NCBI GenBank assembly: GCA_046327745.1 | Contig: JAXLXV010000017.1 | Location: 62,001 to 126,000, forward strand | DNA length: 64,000 bases | Reading direction: 5' to 3' | From: JABAQJ01 sp046327745 | Lineage (GTDB): Bacteria > Gemmatimonadota > Gemmatimonadetes > Gemmatimonadales > Gemmatimonadaceae | Shown: in pieces, positions 47,895 to 57,273 of the stretch | Position numbering within the stretch: position 1 is the first letter of the stretch | Layout: the number at the start of each line of letters is the position of its first letter | Made by a program: the position numbers and the translations under genes | Notes under the pieces: model-generated | Database searches by the model: none | Told to the model about the DNA's origin: nothing | The model's input: the letters and a program-made list of their open reading frames with translations, nothing else

Positions 47895-49534
47895 CGCGTC
47901 GTGTCGGTCGATCCATGTCCCTAAGCTGGCGCACGCTGCGCCGACGCGCGGTGCACGCACTCGCGTTAGGCATCGCGGTGTCCTGCCGTGGCGGCGGCAC
48001 CACCGGCAATGCCCCATCCAACGAACTGTTGGTCGTCGGTTACGACCGCGAGCCGGACACGCTGAACCGCTTTTCCACACACATCCTTGAGGACGTCCAG
48101 ACCTGCGTGGTGGAAGGACTAACCACGACGGACGAGAAGATGAACGTCATCCCGTGGCTGGCGCAGGAGGTGCCCTCGCCTGAGAACGGGGGCGTGAAGG
48201 TGCGCGCCGACGGCGGCATGGACGTCACCTGGCGCCTGCGCCCTGGCATCCGCTGGCACGACGGCGTGCCCTTCACCGCGGCCGACGTGAAATTCACCGT
48301 GGATGCCATCAACAGCCCGAGCTACAACCCGGAGAGCACCGATGGCTTCGACCGCATCACGTCGGTGGATACGCCGGACTCGCTCACCGCGATCGTGCAC
48401 TATAAGGAAGTCTACGCCCCGTACGCGATCCAGTTCATCCGCGGCGCCCTGCCGAAGCATGTGCTGGAAGGGCGGGACATCGATCGCGCCAGTGACTACA
48501 ATCGCAACCCGTTAGGCACTGGCCCGTATCACGTGAAGGAATGGAAGACCGGCGAATACATCCTGCTGGAGAAAGTGCCGAACTACTGGCGCGGTGCAGA
48601 GTATCCGAAGATCCGGAACATCCTGTTCAAGTTTGTCAGCAACACCAACACGCGGATCAACCAGTTGAAGGCCGGGGAGGTGCATGTGGTTGCCCTGGTA
48701 CCCTGGGACAAGTACCGGGAACTGGCCGGCGTGTCCGGCCTCACCATCCACCGGGTGATGGGAAATTCCTACGAGCATGTCACGCTGAACGAACGGCAGG
48801 TGGAGGCCTTCAAGGACGTTCGTGTCCGTCGTGCGTTGCTCATGGCCACGGATCGCGCATTGATCGCCAAGACGATTCTCGATGGACTCGCCCCGGTCGC
48901 CAACGGTGCCATCCAGCCACTGTCGTGGGCCTATACCGATCAAGTGCGTTCCTACCCGTACGACGTCGCCAGTGCCAAGGCCATGCTCGATTCCGCAGGG
49001 TGGATCGATACGAACGGAGATGGTATCCGCGAGAAAGGCGGCAAGCCACTGGCGTTCACACTCATGACACAGGCGGGATTTGCCGTGCGTGAGAATGTGT
49101 CACAGGCGCTGCAGCGGCAGTGGCGCGACGTGGGCGTTGACGCCCGCATTCAGCTGGTGGACGGCACGGCGATCAGCAACCTGTGGTTTGAGGGAAAGTT
49201 CGACGCCATGCTGCACTGGTGGCATATGCCTTCAGACCCCGAGCTGGTCACGTTCTTCGCGAAGGACAAAACACCTCCCGCCGGGCGCAACATCAACTAC
49301 CTCCAAGACGACTCGCTGACGAACCTTGCGTACGCGGCGGATCGCACGGTCGATCAGGATAAACGAAAGAAGCTCCTGGTCGCGGCGCAGCAGCGACTGG
49401 CCGAGCTGGTGCCGGAGTTGCCCCTGTACAACGTGACTCGGCTAGACGCTGTTCCCACCACACTCCAGAACTTCAAGGGGAACCCCACGAACACGGGGAT
49501 TTTCTGGAATGTGTATGAGTGGGAGGTGAAGTAG
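47891..49534 (+). CDS. ABC solute-binding lipoprotein, family 5 (DppA/OppA-like), second copy
   Basis: A 547-residue binding component. A long arginine-rich start leads to a lipobox-like AVSC (C32). Family landmarks: EPDTLNRFSTHILEDVQT, RWHDGVPFTAADVKFT, NPLGTGPYHVKEW, and DTNGDGIREKGGKPL. It shares the last with the protein at 4106-5803, so they are paralogues. It is third in the coupled operon after DUF885. The permeases at 54373-56117 are the likely partners, since no others are in the window; ATPases are missing. Confidence 0.9.
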   Translation: MTRRVGRSMSLSWRTLRRRAVHALALGIAVSCRGGGTTGNAPSNELLVVGYDREPDTLNRFSTHILEDVQTCVVEGLTTTDEKMNVIPWLAQEVPSPENGGVKVRADGGMDVTWRLRPGIRWHDGVPFTAADVKFTVDAINSPSYNPESTDGFDRITSVDTPDSLTAIVHYKEVYAPYAIQFIRGALPKHVLEGRDIDRASDYNRNPLGTGPYHVKEWKTGEYILLEKVPNYWRGAEYPKIRNILFKFVSNTNTRINQLKAGEVHVVALVPWDKYRELAGVSGLTIHRVMGNSYEHVTLNERQVEAFKDVRVRRALLMATDRALIAKTILDGLAPVANGAIQPLSWAYTDQVRSYPYDVASAKAMLDSAGWIDTNGDGIREKGGKPLAFTLMTQAGFAVRENVSQALQRQWRDVGVDARIQLVDGTAISNLWFEGKFDAMLHWWHMPSDPELVTFFAKDKTPPAGRNINYLQDDSLTNLAYAADRTVDQDKRKKLLVAAQQRLAELVPELPLYNVTRLDAVPTTLQNFKGNPTNTGIFWNVYEWEVK

Positions 49535-49544
49535 GGCGTCTGGC

Positions 49545-50084
49545 CTAGGTTGTGGCGGCGTTTTTCCCTGGATTCGGCAGTACCAGGTCCTGAAGGAAGA
49601 AGGCCGCCAGCTCCGCTCGTCCGGCCAGCCCGGCCTTCTGGTAGGCGGTGGCTGCGTGCTGCCGCACGGTGCGCTCGCTGCGCCCGGTTCGCGCAGCGAT
49701 TTCCTTGTGGCCCAGCCCCTGAAGGAGCATAAGGGCGATCTCGCGCTCCGATGGCGTGAGCTCCCAGCTATGGAATTGCTGGTCAATAGCGCGCCCCATC
49801 CCTTCCAAGGCCTTTTGGGCGCTTGCACGCCATTCATCGCGTTCGCGAGAGCGCACCGTGAGCACGGCTTCCGCCTCATGCAACCGGTTCGTCGTGTCCC
49901 GCCAGCCGCGGAACATCAGGACCGCGAACACGATGCTGATCAGCATCAGCCCGACCTCAAATCCAACGTGCAGGGACCACCACGTGGTCGGTCGGTCGAA
50001 GGCGAGATCGGTTGCGCCTCCCGCGACGACCAACAGGAAGAAAATCACCAACCCCGCTTGCAGCTTCGGATGCTCCGTTTCCAT
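49545..50084 (-). CDS. Membrane-anchored LuxR-type regulator
   Basis: A 179-residue regulator with two N-terminal membrane helices (about 10-27, LVIFFLLVVAGGATDLAF, and 37-57, VGLMLISIVFAVLMF), a coiled-coil-like linker (RLHEAEAVLTVRSRERDEW), and a C-terminal GerE/LuxR HTH (ELTPSEREIALMLLQGLGHKEIAARTGRSERTVRQHAATAYQK). It has no receiver, so it is a membrane-tethered output protein that may sense lipid or membrane state. The start is uncertain: ATG at 50084 gives this architecture, 50120 or GTG at 50141 are longer options. It is divergent from a DUF2231 gene. Confidence 0.8.
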   Translation of the reverse strand: METEHPKLQAGLVIFFLLVVAGGATDLAFDRPTTWWSLHVGFEVGLMLISIVFAVLMFRGWRDTTNRLHEAEAVLTVRSRERDEWRASAQKALEGMGRAIDQQFHSWELTPSEREIALMLLQGLGHKEIAARTGRSERTVRQHAATAYQKAGLAGRAELAAFFLQDLVLPNPGKNAATT

Positions 50085-50231
50085 GCCGCAATCTGGTGAG
50101 AGTTGCACCTCAAATGGCATCCGACAAATGCCGTAGAACACTTGTAGAGCCTAACCGCGACCATTGTCGGATGGAATACGGTCCGGTGGGCGGCGATTCT
50201 GGCAGTGAACCTTCACCTGCTGGAGATACCT

Positions 50232-50816
50232 ATGCTTCCGAATCCACTACATGCAGCCATTGTCCACTTCCCTGTGGTGTTGGCGGTCCTCCTACCGTTG
50301 GTGGCCGTCGGCGCGCTGATCGCCATCCGGCGCGGCAGCAGGCCGTTCACCGCCTGGGGCCTGACCTCAATGGTCGCTACCGCGCTGCTGCTCTCCTCCT
50401 GGGCGGCGCTAGAGACAGGGGAAGCTGAAGAAGAAACCGTGGAGGACGTTGTTTCAGAGCGCGTCATCGGCGGCCATGAGGAAGCCGCTCAATTCTTCAC
50501 GACGGTGGCTGGTGGTGTCCTCTTGCTCACCGTGGCAGGTCTGGCCAACGGAAAGTTGGGGGCCGGCGCGCGGCTGGCCGCGACGATTGGAACCTTTGCG
50601 GTGGTTGCAGCTGGGGTAAAAGTCGGTCACTCCGGTGGTCAGCTCGTCTACAAGTATGGTGCTGGTGCCGCCTACGCCGATGCCAACCCCGCGGCCGGCA
50701 TGGTGGATACCCCTGAGACGGACCGCAACGCCGCAACGCCAGACGCAACGCCGCAAATCAAGGAAGGAGCGGAGCGGGGAGCGCGGGGTGGCGACAACGA
50801 CACGGACGACCGGTAG
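50232..50816 (+). CDS. DUF2231 predicted membrane protein
   Basis: A 194-residue inner-membrane protein of the DUF2231 family. The opening MLPNPLHAAIVHFPVVLAVL matches the family's HPLHPxxVHFP-type start. Four hydrophobic helices and an acidic loop (LETGEAEEETVEDVV) follow, with a hydrophilic Asp/Ala-rich tail. ATG at 50232 follows CTGGAGATACCT, which supplies GGAG at good spacing; an in-frame GTG nine codons earlier lacks one. The role is unknown; the family is often near haem or electron-transfer genes, which is not the case here. Confidence 0.82.
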   Translation: MLPNPLHAAIVHFPVVLAVLLPLVAVGALIAIRRGSRPFTAWGLTSMVATALLLSSWAALETGEAEEETVEDVVSERVIGGHEEAAQFFTTVAGGVLLLTVAGLANGKLGAGARLAATIGTFAVVAAGVKVGHSGGQLVYKYGAGAAYADANPAAGMVDTPETDRNAATPDATPQIKEGAERGARGGDNDTDDR

Positions 50817-50836
50817 CCGACGGCGGGGAGCGGGCG

Positions 50837-52501
50837 TTAGGCGCCCAGCTCCCCGCGCTTCACCGCTGCTGCGATCTGGTCTGCGGCGCGGAAGGCCAGT
50901 GCCTGAATCGTCATGGTGGGCTGGCCGCGCCCCGACGTCACGAAGCTCGAACCGTCCACGATGAACAGGTTTGGAACATCGTGGGCTCGGTGGCCGGCAT
51001 TCACCACGGAACGTCGCGGGTCGTTGCCCATGCGGCACGTCCCAAGCAGGTGAAATCCCGCGCCTGGATCATCGGAGATCGGCAGCAGCACCGACGACTT
51101 GGCGCCGGCCGCGTCCAGCATTTCCTTGGTCCGATCACCCATGTACTTCTCCAACCGCACGTCGTTCTCGTGATCGCGATAGGTCACGCGAATCGCCGGC
51201 AGCCCCCACGCGTCCTTGACGTTCTCGTCTAGGGAGATGCCATTGTCCAGCACAGGGAGCGACGACGTGTGTCCAAATCCCGCCACCGTTCGTGTGAAAC
51301 GTTCCTTCAGGGCGGCCCAGTATTCTCGTCCCCAAGAGGGCCGGTCCGGAAGGGACATGTTGGCGAACTCGATCGGTGACACCGCGAAGCGGAAGTCGAT
51401 GCCCCCGCCACCGGCGAGACCTAACGAGGGATCCAATTCGTAGTGCTCGTGCGAAATCATGGTGACCGGTGCTCCCTTGAATCCGTTCAAGGGATGCTCG
51501 AACTCCGCGATCACGTTCGCCCCGCCATTGAACATCAGTCGCTTGCCCACATACCCGCTGGAATTTGCCAAGCCATTGGGGAAAGCCTTGGACGCGGACA
51601 TCAGCAGCAACCGCGGGGTCTCGGCGCCGTTCGCACAGAGAATAACGGCCCGCGCCTTTTGAAACACTTCCCTGCGTGAGGCATCGAAGTAGGTGACGCC
51701 CGTGACGCGTCCCCGATCATTCGTCTCGACTTTCCGCACATACGACAATGGCCGCACTTCGCATCGACCCGTGGCTTCGGCCTGCGGAATCATCGTAAAC
51801 AGGGTGCTGGACTTGGCCCCCCACTCACATCCGAAGGAGTAGCACCATCCGCATTGATGACATGCCTCACGCCCCTGGTACGGGCGGGAAGGAATCGCCA
51901 TGGGGGCAGGCTGTACACTCCATCCGAGTTTTTTTCCGCCCAGCTGCATCAGCACGCCGGCGCTGTTGACCGGCAAGGGGGGCAGCGGAAATGGACGGCT
52001 GCGGGGAGGATCCTTGGGATTCACCCCTGCCTGACCTGAGACGCCGATGTCCCATTCCACCTTCGAGTAGTACGGCTCCAACTCCTCGTAGGAGATCGGC
52101 CAGTCATCCATGTCGGCGCCCGGCACGGCACCATGCGTCGAGAACTCGCGAAAATCGATGGGACGGAAGCGCCAGAAGTTGGCGGTGAAGTGAACCGTTC
52201 CGCCGCCGACCGCCACGCCGTACACCAGGTACGGGCGGGCCTTGGCTGCGTCGTTAGGTGTCTTTCGATGCGTGACGGGCTTGGTCTTCTGGTTCACCGA
52301 CAACTTGTGATTCATCACGACTTCGATTTCGTCATGATGAAAGTCGGCGCGGCTGAACCGTGGGCCCTGCTCCAGGACTACGATGCGAAATCCGGCACGC
52401 GACAGCTCCCGTGCCACGACACCACCGGCCGCACCTGACCCCACCACCACAAAGTCGACGGTGTCGCTCGGCTGGAATCGCACGCTTGGTGAGGAATCCA
52501 T
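50837..52501 (-). CDS. GMC oxidoreductase (gluconate 2-dehydrogenase/choline dehydrogenase-like flavoprotein)
   Basis: A 554-residue FAD-dependent dehydrogenase. The dinucleotide motif is VVVGSGAAGGVVARELSRAG, the substrate-flavin segment AVGGGTVHFTANFWRF, the second motif FHLLGTCRMG, and the terminal VTSGRGQPTMTIQALAFRAAD. A cysteine-rich loop, CHQCGWCYSFGC, is typical of the gluconate 2-dehydrogenase-type subgroup that passes electrons to a cytochrome. It starts at the ATG overlapping the stop of the upstream small subunit by one base. The cytochrome subunit is not adjacent. The substrate is unknown. Confidence 0.9.
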   Translation of the reverse strand: MDSSPSVRFQPSDTVDFVVVGSGAAGGVVARELSRAGFRIVVLEQGPRFSRADFHHDEIEVVMNHKLSVNQKTKPVTHRKTPNDAAKARPYLVYGVAVGGGTVHFTANFWRFRPIDFREFSTHGAVPGADMDDWPISYEELEPYYSKVEWDIGVSGQAGVNPKDPPRSRPFPLPPLPVNSAGVLMQLGGKKLGWSVQPAPMAIPSRPYQGREACHQCGWCYSFGCEWGAKSSTLFTMIPQAEATGRCEVRPLSYVRKVETNDRGRVTGVTYFDASRREVFQKARAVILCANGAETPRLLLMSASKAFPNGLANSSGYVGKRLMFNGGANVIAEFEHPLNGFKGAPVTMISHEHYELDPSLGLAGGGGIDFRFAVSPIEFANMSLPDRPSWGREYWAALKERFTRTVAGFGHTSSLPVLDNGISLDENVKDAWGLPAIRVTYRDHENDVRLEKYMGDRTKEMLDAAGAKSSVLLPISDDPGAGFHLLGTCRMGNDPRRSVVNAGHRAHDVPNLFIVDGSSFVTSGRGQPTMTIQALAFRAADQIAAAVKRGELGA

Positions 52502-53097
52502 CACTCGCCCTCCCGGCCTAACAGCTGTTGGCGAATCTCGGGGCGATCGTAATACCCAAACGGGGGTGCGTACTCCATCGCCATCCCAAAACCGATGGCC
52601 CGCCAACCGACGTAATTCCGATTGCCTCCATAACTCGGCAGTGCGAACATGCCGGCGATCGTCGCCGACCGCACCGTCCCAAAGAACTCGGTGCCCTCCA
52701 TGTCGTGCAGGATCGCGTCGCGCTGTTCGGGCGAGAGCTGGGCAAAGTTCGTGACGCCGGCATGCCGAGTGGACACCCGCTTGGCAAGATCAGCGAGGCC
52801 GTTTCGCACCGGACCCTGCAGGTCACGCGCGAACGTCACCAGTCCGCGATCTATGAAATAAAGGACGCCGGCTTCTTTCGCTCCCGGACCATCGTCCGAG
52901 GGGATGATGCGCTCGGCAATAGCTTCGACGACGCGCCCTTCGGCCGGTGTGAAGAAGCGGAGGGTGGGCGGGGCTTCGAGGTCTGGCCCCGCGTCGCTGT
53001 CCGCGGGAACACCCTCCCCCCGAGCGCCGAGCATCCACAGGGCGCCCACGGCGCCAAGACGCTGTACAAAATCCCGACGAGACGAAGACTCGGTCAT
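52501..53097 (-). CDS. Gluconate 2-dehydrogenase subunit 3-like protein, TAT-exported
   Basis: A 198-residue partner subunit. It opens with a twin-arginine signal (SSRRDFVQRLGAVGALWMLGA), then an acidic linker and the subunit-3 domain: FTPAEGRVVEAIAERIIPSDDGPGAKEAGV, and a late SYGGNRNYVGWRAIGF. This family accompanies GMC flavoproteins and is exported folded with them. ATG at 53097 begins the TAT signal exactly; an upstream in-frame extension lacks export features. Its last base overlaps the GMC gene start. It is presumably the first gene of the pair's transcript. Confidence 0.9.
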   Translation of the reverse strand: MTESSSRRDFVQRLGAVGALWMLGARGEGVPADSDAGPDLEAPPTLRFFTPAEGRVVEAIAERIIPSDDGPGAKEAGVLYFIDRGLVTFARDLQGPVRNGLADLAKRVSTRHAGVTNFAQLSPEQRDAILHDMEGTEFFGTVRSATIAGMFALPSYGGNRNYVGWRAIGFGMAMEYAPPFGYYDRPEIRQQLLGREGE

Positions 53098-53501
53098 GGA
53101 ACCTGGGGACAAGGGAAGATGGCACCCCCAAGCTGCCTCTCGTCTCGGGCCGCGGCAAGCATGAACTCGCTGCTTGGCCGCATCCAAGGTGGTTGACCGG
53201 AGGGTTGCTCACGTCCCGCCGCCACCCGCCCCCGTGGCGGCTGGTCGGGGGCGATGAGCTCGCTCTGCCTAACTAAGAGATTTCGCTTGTCCTCGACCGT
53301 TGGCAACAACGTCACAGCCTAACGCGTCGGCGTCGTTATGCATGACGTCGTCACATTACATGGAGTTGCAACTAGGCGGCCAAGATTGTGATGTACGCAC
53401 CTGCATTCAGCAAATCGTCGGCGGACATTGACGCAGTTAGGCGTCGCTAGGCCCAAAGGTGGTTCCGGCAATTTCTTTTCGCCTTCCGCGAGTATTCTTC
53501 A
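53098..53501. other. Divergent intergenic region rich in the GTTAGGC/GCCTAAC motif
   Basis: This 404-bp gap lies between the TAT-exported subunit gene and the FkbM methyltransferase gene. It contains three exact motif copies (53267, 53317, 53436), the densest intergenic cluster in the window, and is AT-richer than its surroundings from about 53340. I see no RNA gene and no convincing terminator. Confidence 0.65.
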
Positions 53502-54317
53502 TTGTCAGTTCATATTCCGGCACTACTTCGAAAGAAGGCTGATCGCGCCATCGAGTTCCTTACGCTCAGCAAGCGATACGCGCCCACGCTCGTCGCGAAG
53601 CGTACGCTGCTCGCGTGCTATGCGGCGCTTCTCGCTGACGTCAACGACCGATCGGAGGTTTCACTCGATCTCTCACTCGGTGGGTCGCAGCATGCTTTGC
53701 AGATGCGCAAGAGCGACATCTTCACGCTGGCTGAGATCCTGCGTGAACGGCAGTACCAGCTGGTATCGTCCGTGCCCGATCACCCAGTCATCATTGACGG
53801 CGGAGCGCATATCGGGATTGCGTCGCTCTTTTTTGCCAGTGCGTATCCCGGTGCCCAACTGCATTGCTTCGAACCTGAGAACTCGAATTTTCAGCTCCTC
53901 CGCCAAAATCTTCGCACGGTGCCTGGCATTCAATTGAATGCCGCGGCGCTCGGGTTCGAGAGTGGCACTCGCCCGCTACATGTGTCCCGCATTGCCGCCA
54001 TGCATTCGCTCAAGTCGAACGGGTCTGGAGACCACATGGAGGATGTGCAGGTCGTGAATCTGACGGACTATATGAACCAGAACGACGTGCGGCGAATTGA
54101 CGTGCTGAAGCTCGACGTGGAAGGGAGCGAACTGGATGTGCTCCAAGGGATGAACGGCCGGCTGCGGGATGTGTCGGTGATCGTCGGCGAGTTCCACGAG
54201 TCCATGGTCGATGAGCGAGAGTTTTACCAGTACTTGGAGTCGAACGGATTCCACCGGACGCGTCGGCAGGCGAGTGGCGAGCCAGACGTGCACATCTTCG
54301 AAGTCGCCCGGGCATAG
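53502..54317 (+). CDS. FkbM-family SAM-dependent methyltransferase
   Basis: A 271-residue methyltransferase. The SAM-binding motif I is VIIDGGAHIGIASLFFA, then CFEPENSNFQLLRQNL, and the later conserved LKLDVEGSELDVLQGM. FkbM enzymes methylate hydroxyl groups on polysaccharides, lipids or natural products, but no biosynthetic cluster is here. The start appears to be TTG (53502), unusual for this window; no upstream ATG is in frame. Codon use looks less GC-biased than the neighbours in the first ~450 bp, and it borders an AT-richer gap, which could mean acquisition, but that is by eye. Confidence 0.83.
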   Translation: MSVHIPALLRKKADRAIEFLTLSKRYAPTLVAKRTLLACYAALLADVNDRSEVSLDLSLGGSQHALQMRKSDIFTLAEILRERQYQLVSSVPDHPVIIDGGAHIGIASLFFASAYPGAQLHCFEPENSNFQLLRQNLRTVPGIQLNAAALGFESGTRPLHVSRIAAMHSLKSNGSGDHMEDVQVVNLTDYMNQNDVRRIDVLKLDVEGSELDVLQGMNGRLRDVSVIVGEFHESMVDEREFYQYLESNGFHRTRRQASGEPDVHIFEVARA

Positions 54318-54372
54318 GTTGTCGAAGGTCCCCGCACCTCCCAAGGTGGTGCACAGGCGGTAGAATCCGGTC

Positions 54373-55320
54373 GTGCTCGCTCACGTTCTCCGGCGCCTGC
54401 TGGTTGCCTTGCCGCTGCTGTTGGTGATTTCCGTCCTGATCTTTGCGCTGATTCATGCGGCGCCGGGCGGGCCGCTGACGATGTACTTGGAGAACCCGAA
54501 CGTTCGTCCAGAGGACATCGTCAGGTTAAAGAAGGCCTTGGGCCTGGATCGGTCGCTGACGGCGCAGTATGTGGCGTGGCTGCGGGGGTTCGCGATCGGC
54601 GAGTGGGGATATTCCTTTGCTGACGGGCGGCCGGTGACCGAGCGACTGGCCGAACGAGTTCCGGCCACCTTGGAACTGATGTCCGTTTCCCTGTTGCTGG
54701 CGGGACTCGCCGCCATTCCGGCGGGAATCGCCGGTGCGGTGCGGCGGGGCCGCGCTACGGACCGCGCCGTGAGCACGTTGTCGATGGCGGGGATCTCGCT
54801 CCCGATTTTCTGGTTTGGCCTTGTGTTGCAGCTGGTGTTTGCGGTGGCGCTGGGATGGCTCCCGTCGTCGGGGCGCCAATCCATCCTGAGTGGGGGGCCA
54901 CTGGACCACCTGCGACACATCATCCTGCCGGCCGTCATGCTGGCTGCCGTCCACGCCGCGGCATGGTCGCGATATGTTCGGGCCGGCATGCTGGAAGCCC
55001 TTGGTCAGCGATTCATTGTCGCGGTGCGCGCCAAGGGCGTGCCCGAGCGGACGGTGGTGGCGCGGCATGCGCTGCGCAATGCGCTTCTTCCATTTGTCAC
55101 CGTGATCCTGCTGGACGCGGCCATCATGGTGTCAGGTGCCGTGGTCACGGAGAGCGTGTTTGCGTGGCCTGGGCTTGGAGGCCTGTTCACCGAAGCGCTG
55201 GCCCGTCGCGACTACACGGTCCTCATGGCATTCCTGATGATCTCATCGGTGGCGGTGATTGTGTTGAACCTGGTGGCCGACGTCACCTACCGGTGGCTGG
55301 ATCCGCGGGTGTCGGCATGA
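54373..55320 (+). CDS. ABC peptide/nickel-type permease, DppB-like
   Basis: A 315-residue inner-membrane permease of the DppB/OppB family with six helices. It opens VLRRLLVALPLLLVISVLIF, then GPLTMYLENPNVRPEDI and the loop ALGLDRSLTAQYVAWLRGFA. The coupling-helix EAA region (RAKGVPERTVVARHALRNAL) and VTESVFAWPGLGGLFTEALA follow. It starts with GTG. Its stop overlaps the DppC-like start by four bases (ATGA). It is the probable partner of one of the family-5 binding proteins; no DppD/DppF ATPases are adjacent. Confidence 0.93.
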   Translation: MLAHVLRRLLVALPLLLVISVLIFALIHAAPGGPLTMYLENPNVRPEDIVRLKKALGLDRSLTAQYVAWLRGFAIGEWGYSFADGRPVTERLAERVPATLELMSVSLLLAGLAAIPAGIAGAVRRGRATDRAVSTLSMAGISLPIFWFGLVLQLVFAVALGWLPSSGRQSILSGGPLDHLRHIILPAVMLAAVHAAAWSRYVRAGMLEALGQRFIVAVRAKGVPERTVVARHALRNALLPFVTVILLDAAIMVSGAVVTESVFAWPGLGGLFTEALARRDYTVLMAFLMISSVAVIVLNLVADVTYRWLDPRVSA

Positions 55321-56117
55321 CGCGCACTTGGTGGCGTTCGTGGCCCCTGCTGCTGGTGACCACGCTCGTCGCGCTGGCGGTCCTGGCGCCGCTGCTCGCC
55401 CCCTACGCACCCGACGCCGTGAACCTGGCGCAACGTCGCTTGCCACCCACTGGCGCGCACTGGTTCGGCACCGACGAGCTCGGGCGTGACGTCCTGACGC
55501 GCGTCTGGTACGGCGCTCGAGTGTCCCTGGCGGTGGGCGTGTTGTCGGCCCTGCTGGCATCGGCGTTAGGCGCGCTCATTGGCGGTGTCGGTGGATACCG
55601 CCGCGGCTGGGTCGATGGTCTATTGATGCGGCTGACGGATGCGATGCTGGCCATTCCGCGACTGCCGCTCCTGATGATCGCCGCCGCCATCTTGCAGCCC
55701 TCGATTCCACTCCTGATCGTCCTGGTGGGCGTGGTGGGCTGGATGGAAACCGCGCGGGTGGTGCGCGCCGACGTGCTGTCGCTGTCCCAACGCCCATTCG
55801 TAGAAGCGGCGCGTGCCACGGGCGCGCGCGACGCGCGCATTGTGCCCGTCCACATCCTGCCAAACGCCGCGCCGGCGATGGCCGTCAGCACCACCCTTGC
55901 CGTCGGACGCGGCATCCTGCTGGAGTCTGCCCTCTCGTTTTTCGGCGTCGGTGTGCAGCCGCCGGCGGCCAGTTGGGGGAACATGCTCTACCAGGCGCAG
56001 ACGACGATGACCACCGAGCCGTGGCTGGCCTTGTTTCCCGGCGTGATGATCTTTGTTGCGGTGTTCTCCATCAACGTGTTGGGCGACCGACTCGCGCACC
56101 GCACCAGCAACGCCTAG
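55317..56117 (+). CDS. ABC peptide/nickel-type permease, DppC-like
   Basis: The second permease, 266 residues. It begins MTRTWWRSWPLLLVTTLVAL and has the family landmarks HWFGTDELGRDVLTRVWYGA and ATGARDARIVPVHILPNA (EAA coupling loop), then SFFGVGVQPPAASWGNML. ATG at 55317 overlaps the DppB stop; a much longer in-frame extension would lie wholly inside dppB. The pair forms the transmembrane channel. The next gene starts 113 bp later on the same strand and encodes a YVTN propeller protein, so the ATPases must be elsewhere. Confidence 0.93.
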   Translation: MTRTWWRSWPLLLVTTLVALAVLAPLLAPYAPDAVNLAQRRLPPTGAHWFGTDELGRDVLTRVWYGARVSLAVGVLSALLASALGALIGGVGGYRRGWVDGLLMRLTDAMLAIPRLPLLMIAAAILQPSIPLLIVLVGVVGWMETARVVRADVLSLSQRPFVEAARATGARDARIVPVHILPNAAPAMAVSTTLAVGRGILLESALSFFGVGVQPPAASWGNMLYQAQTTMTTEPWLALFPGVMIFVAVFSINVLGDRLAHRTSNA

Positions 56118-56229
56118 CGACGGCGGCCGCCGCACCGTCCATCACGAAAATGTGCGGCTGGCCAGAACCACGATCGCCCTGCCAGTCCGCATCCTTGTGT
56201 CGAAGGCCCCCCTCAACGGAAGTTGCGTC

Positions 56230-57273
56230 ATGCGCAATCACCTCCCTGCACCTGCGATGGCCTTGCTGGCGTTCGTGCTCATTGGCCATCAGCCCCTCGC
56301 CGCGCAGCGGTGGCCAAAAGGCACCATCGTGGTAAGCAACATGAATGACAGCTCGGCCACGATCGTTGACGCCGCCAGTGGGCAGGTGCGAGCGACCGTT
56401 CCGACGGGCCGCGGCCCGCATGAAGTCGCCGCCTCGCACGATGGCCGCTGGGCCGTGGTGTCGAACTACGGTGTGCGCGGCAGCCCCGGGAACTCGCTCA
56501 CCGTCATCGACATCGCGCGCGCAACCGTGGCTCGCACCATTGACCTGGGGGAATATCGGCGACCGCACGGCGCGAAGTTCCTGCCGGGGGACTCCCTGTT
56601 GGTGGTCACGTGCGAAACCAAACAGGCCGTGCTGATCGTCGACTTCGCGAGCGGGCGTGTCGTACGAACCCTGCCGACCAACGGACGGACGTCGCACATG
56701 GTCGCAATCACTGCGCGGGCCGACCGCTTCTTCACGGCGAACATCACGGACGGATCCATTTCCGTGATCGACCCATCAGGGCGTGACTCCACGCGCACCA
56801 TTGCCGTCGCACGCGCCACCGAGGGGATTGCCGTGGCGCCCGACGGCCGACGCGTGTGGGTGGGCAGCAACGCAGACAGCATCGTCGTCAGCGTGGATCC
56901 AACCGGCGCGACCAAGCCCGACACGGTGCGCGGCTTTGGCATGCCCTATAGGCTCGCCGTCACGCCAGACAGTCGGCTGGTGGTTGTGACCGATCCGGTG
57001 CGCGGTGAGATCCACGTGTTGGACGCGCGGACCAATGCGCGTCGCACCGTGATCACGGTTCCATCGGACAGCTTGGTGGCTACCGCGGAGGTTCCGGGTT
57101 CGCCATCGCCAGAAGGCATCTCGCTCTCCGACGATAGCCGCTGGGCCTTCGTGACATTGCAGGGACGCAACCGCGTGGTCTGGATTGACCTGGAACGGGG
57201 CGCGATCGTGCGCTCCGCCCCGACGGGCACGTGGTCCGACGGGATTGCCTATGCGCGACCGATGGGATCGTAG
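56230..57273 (+). CDS. Secreted YVTN-type beta-propeller protein
   Basis: A 347-residue protein with a Sec signal (MRNHLPAPAMALLAFVLIGH then QPLAAQ), followed by about seven YVTN/NHL-like blades, each roughly 40 residues: TIVVSNMNDSSATIVDAASG, RWAVVSNYGVRG, LTVIDIARATVARTIDLG, FFTANITDGSISVIDPSG, RVWVGSNADSIVVSV, EIHVLDARTNARRTVI. The typical 'xPDGxxxxVxN' pattern is partly kept. Its role is unknown; propellers of this kind bind ligands or support surface assemblies. Its last 25 bp overlap the TctA-like gene end (convergent). Confidence 0.85.
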   Translation: MRNHLPAPAMALLAFVLIGHQPLAAQRWPKGTIVVSNMNDSSATIVDAASGQVRATVPTGRGPHEVAASHDGRWAVVSNYGVRGSPGNSLTVIDIARATVARTIDLGEYRRPHGAKFLPGDSLLVVTCETKQAVLIVDFASGRVVRTLPTNGRTSHMVAITARADRFFTANITDGSISVIDPSGRDSTRTIAVARATEGIAVAPDGRRVWVGSNADSIVVSVDPTGATKPDTVRGFGMPYRLAVTPDSRLVVVTDPVRGEIHVLDARTNARRTVITVPSDSLVATAEVPGSPSPEGISLSDDSRWAFVTLQGRNRVVWIDLERGAIVRSAPTGTWSDGIAYARPMGS

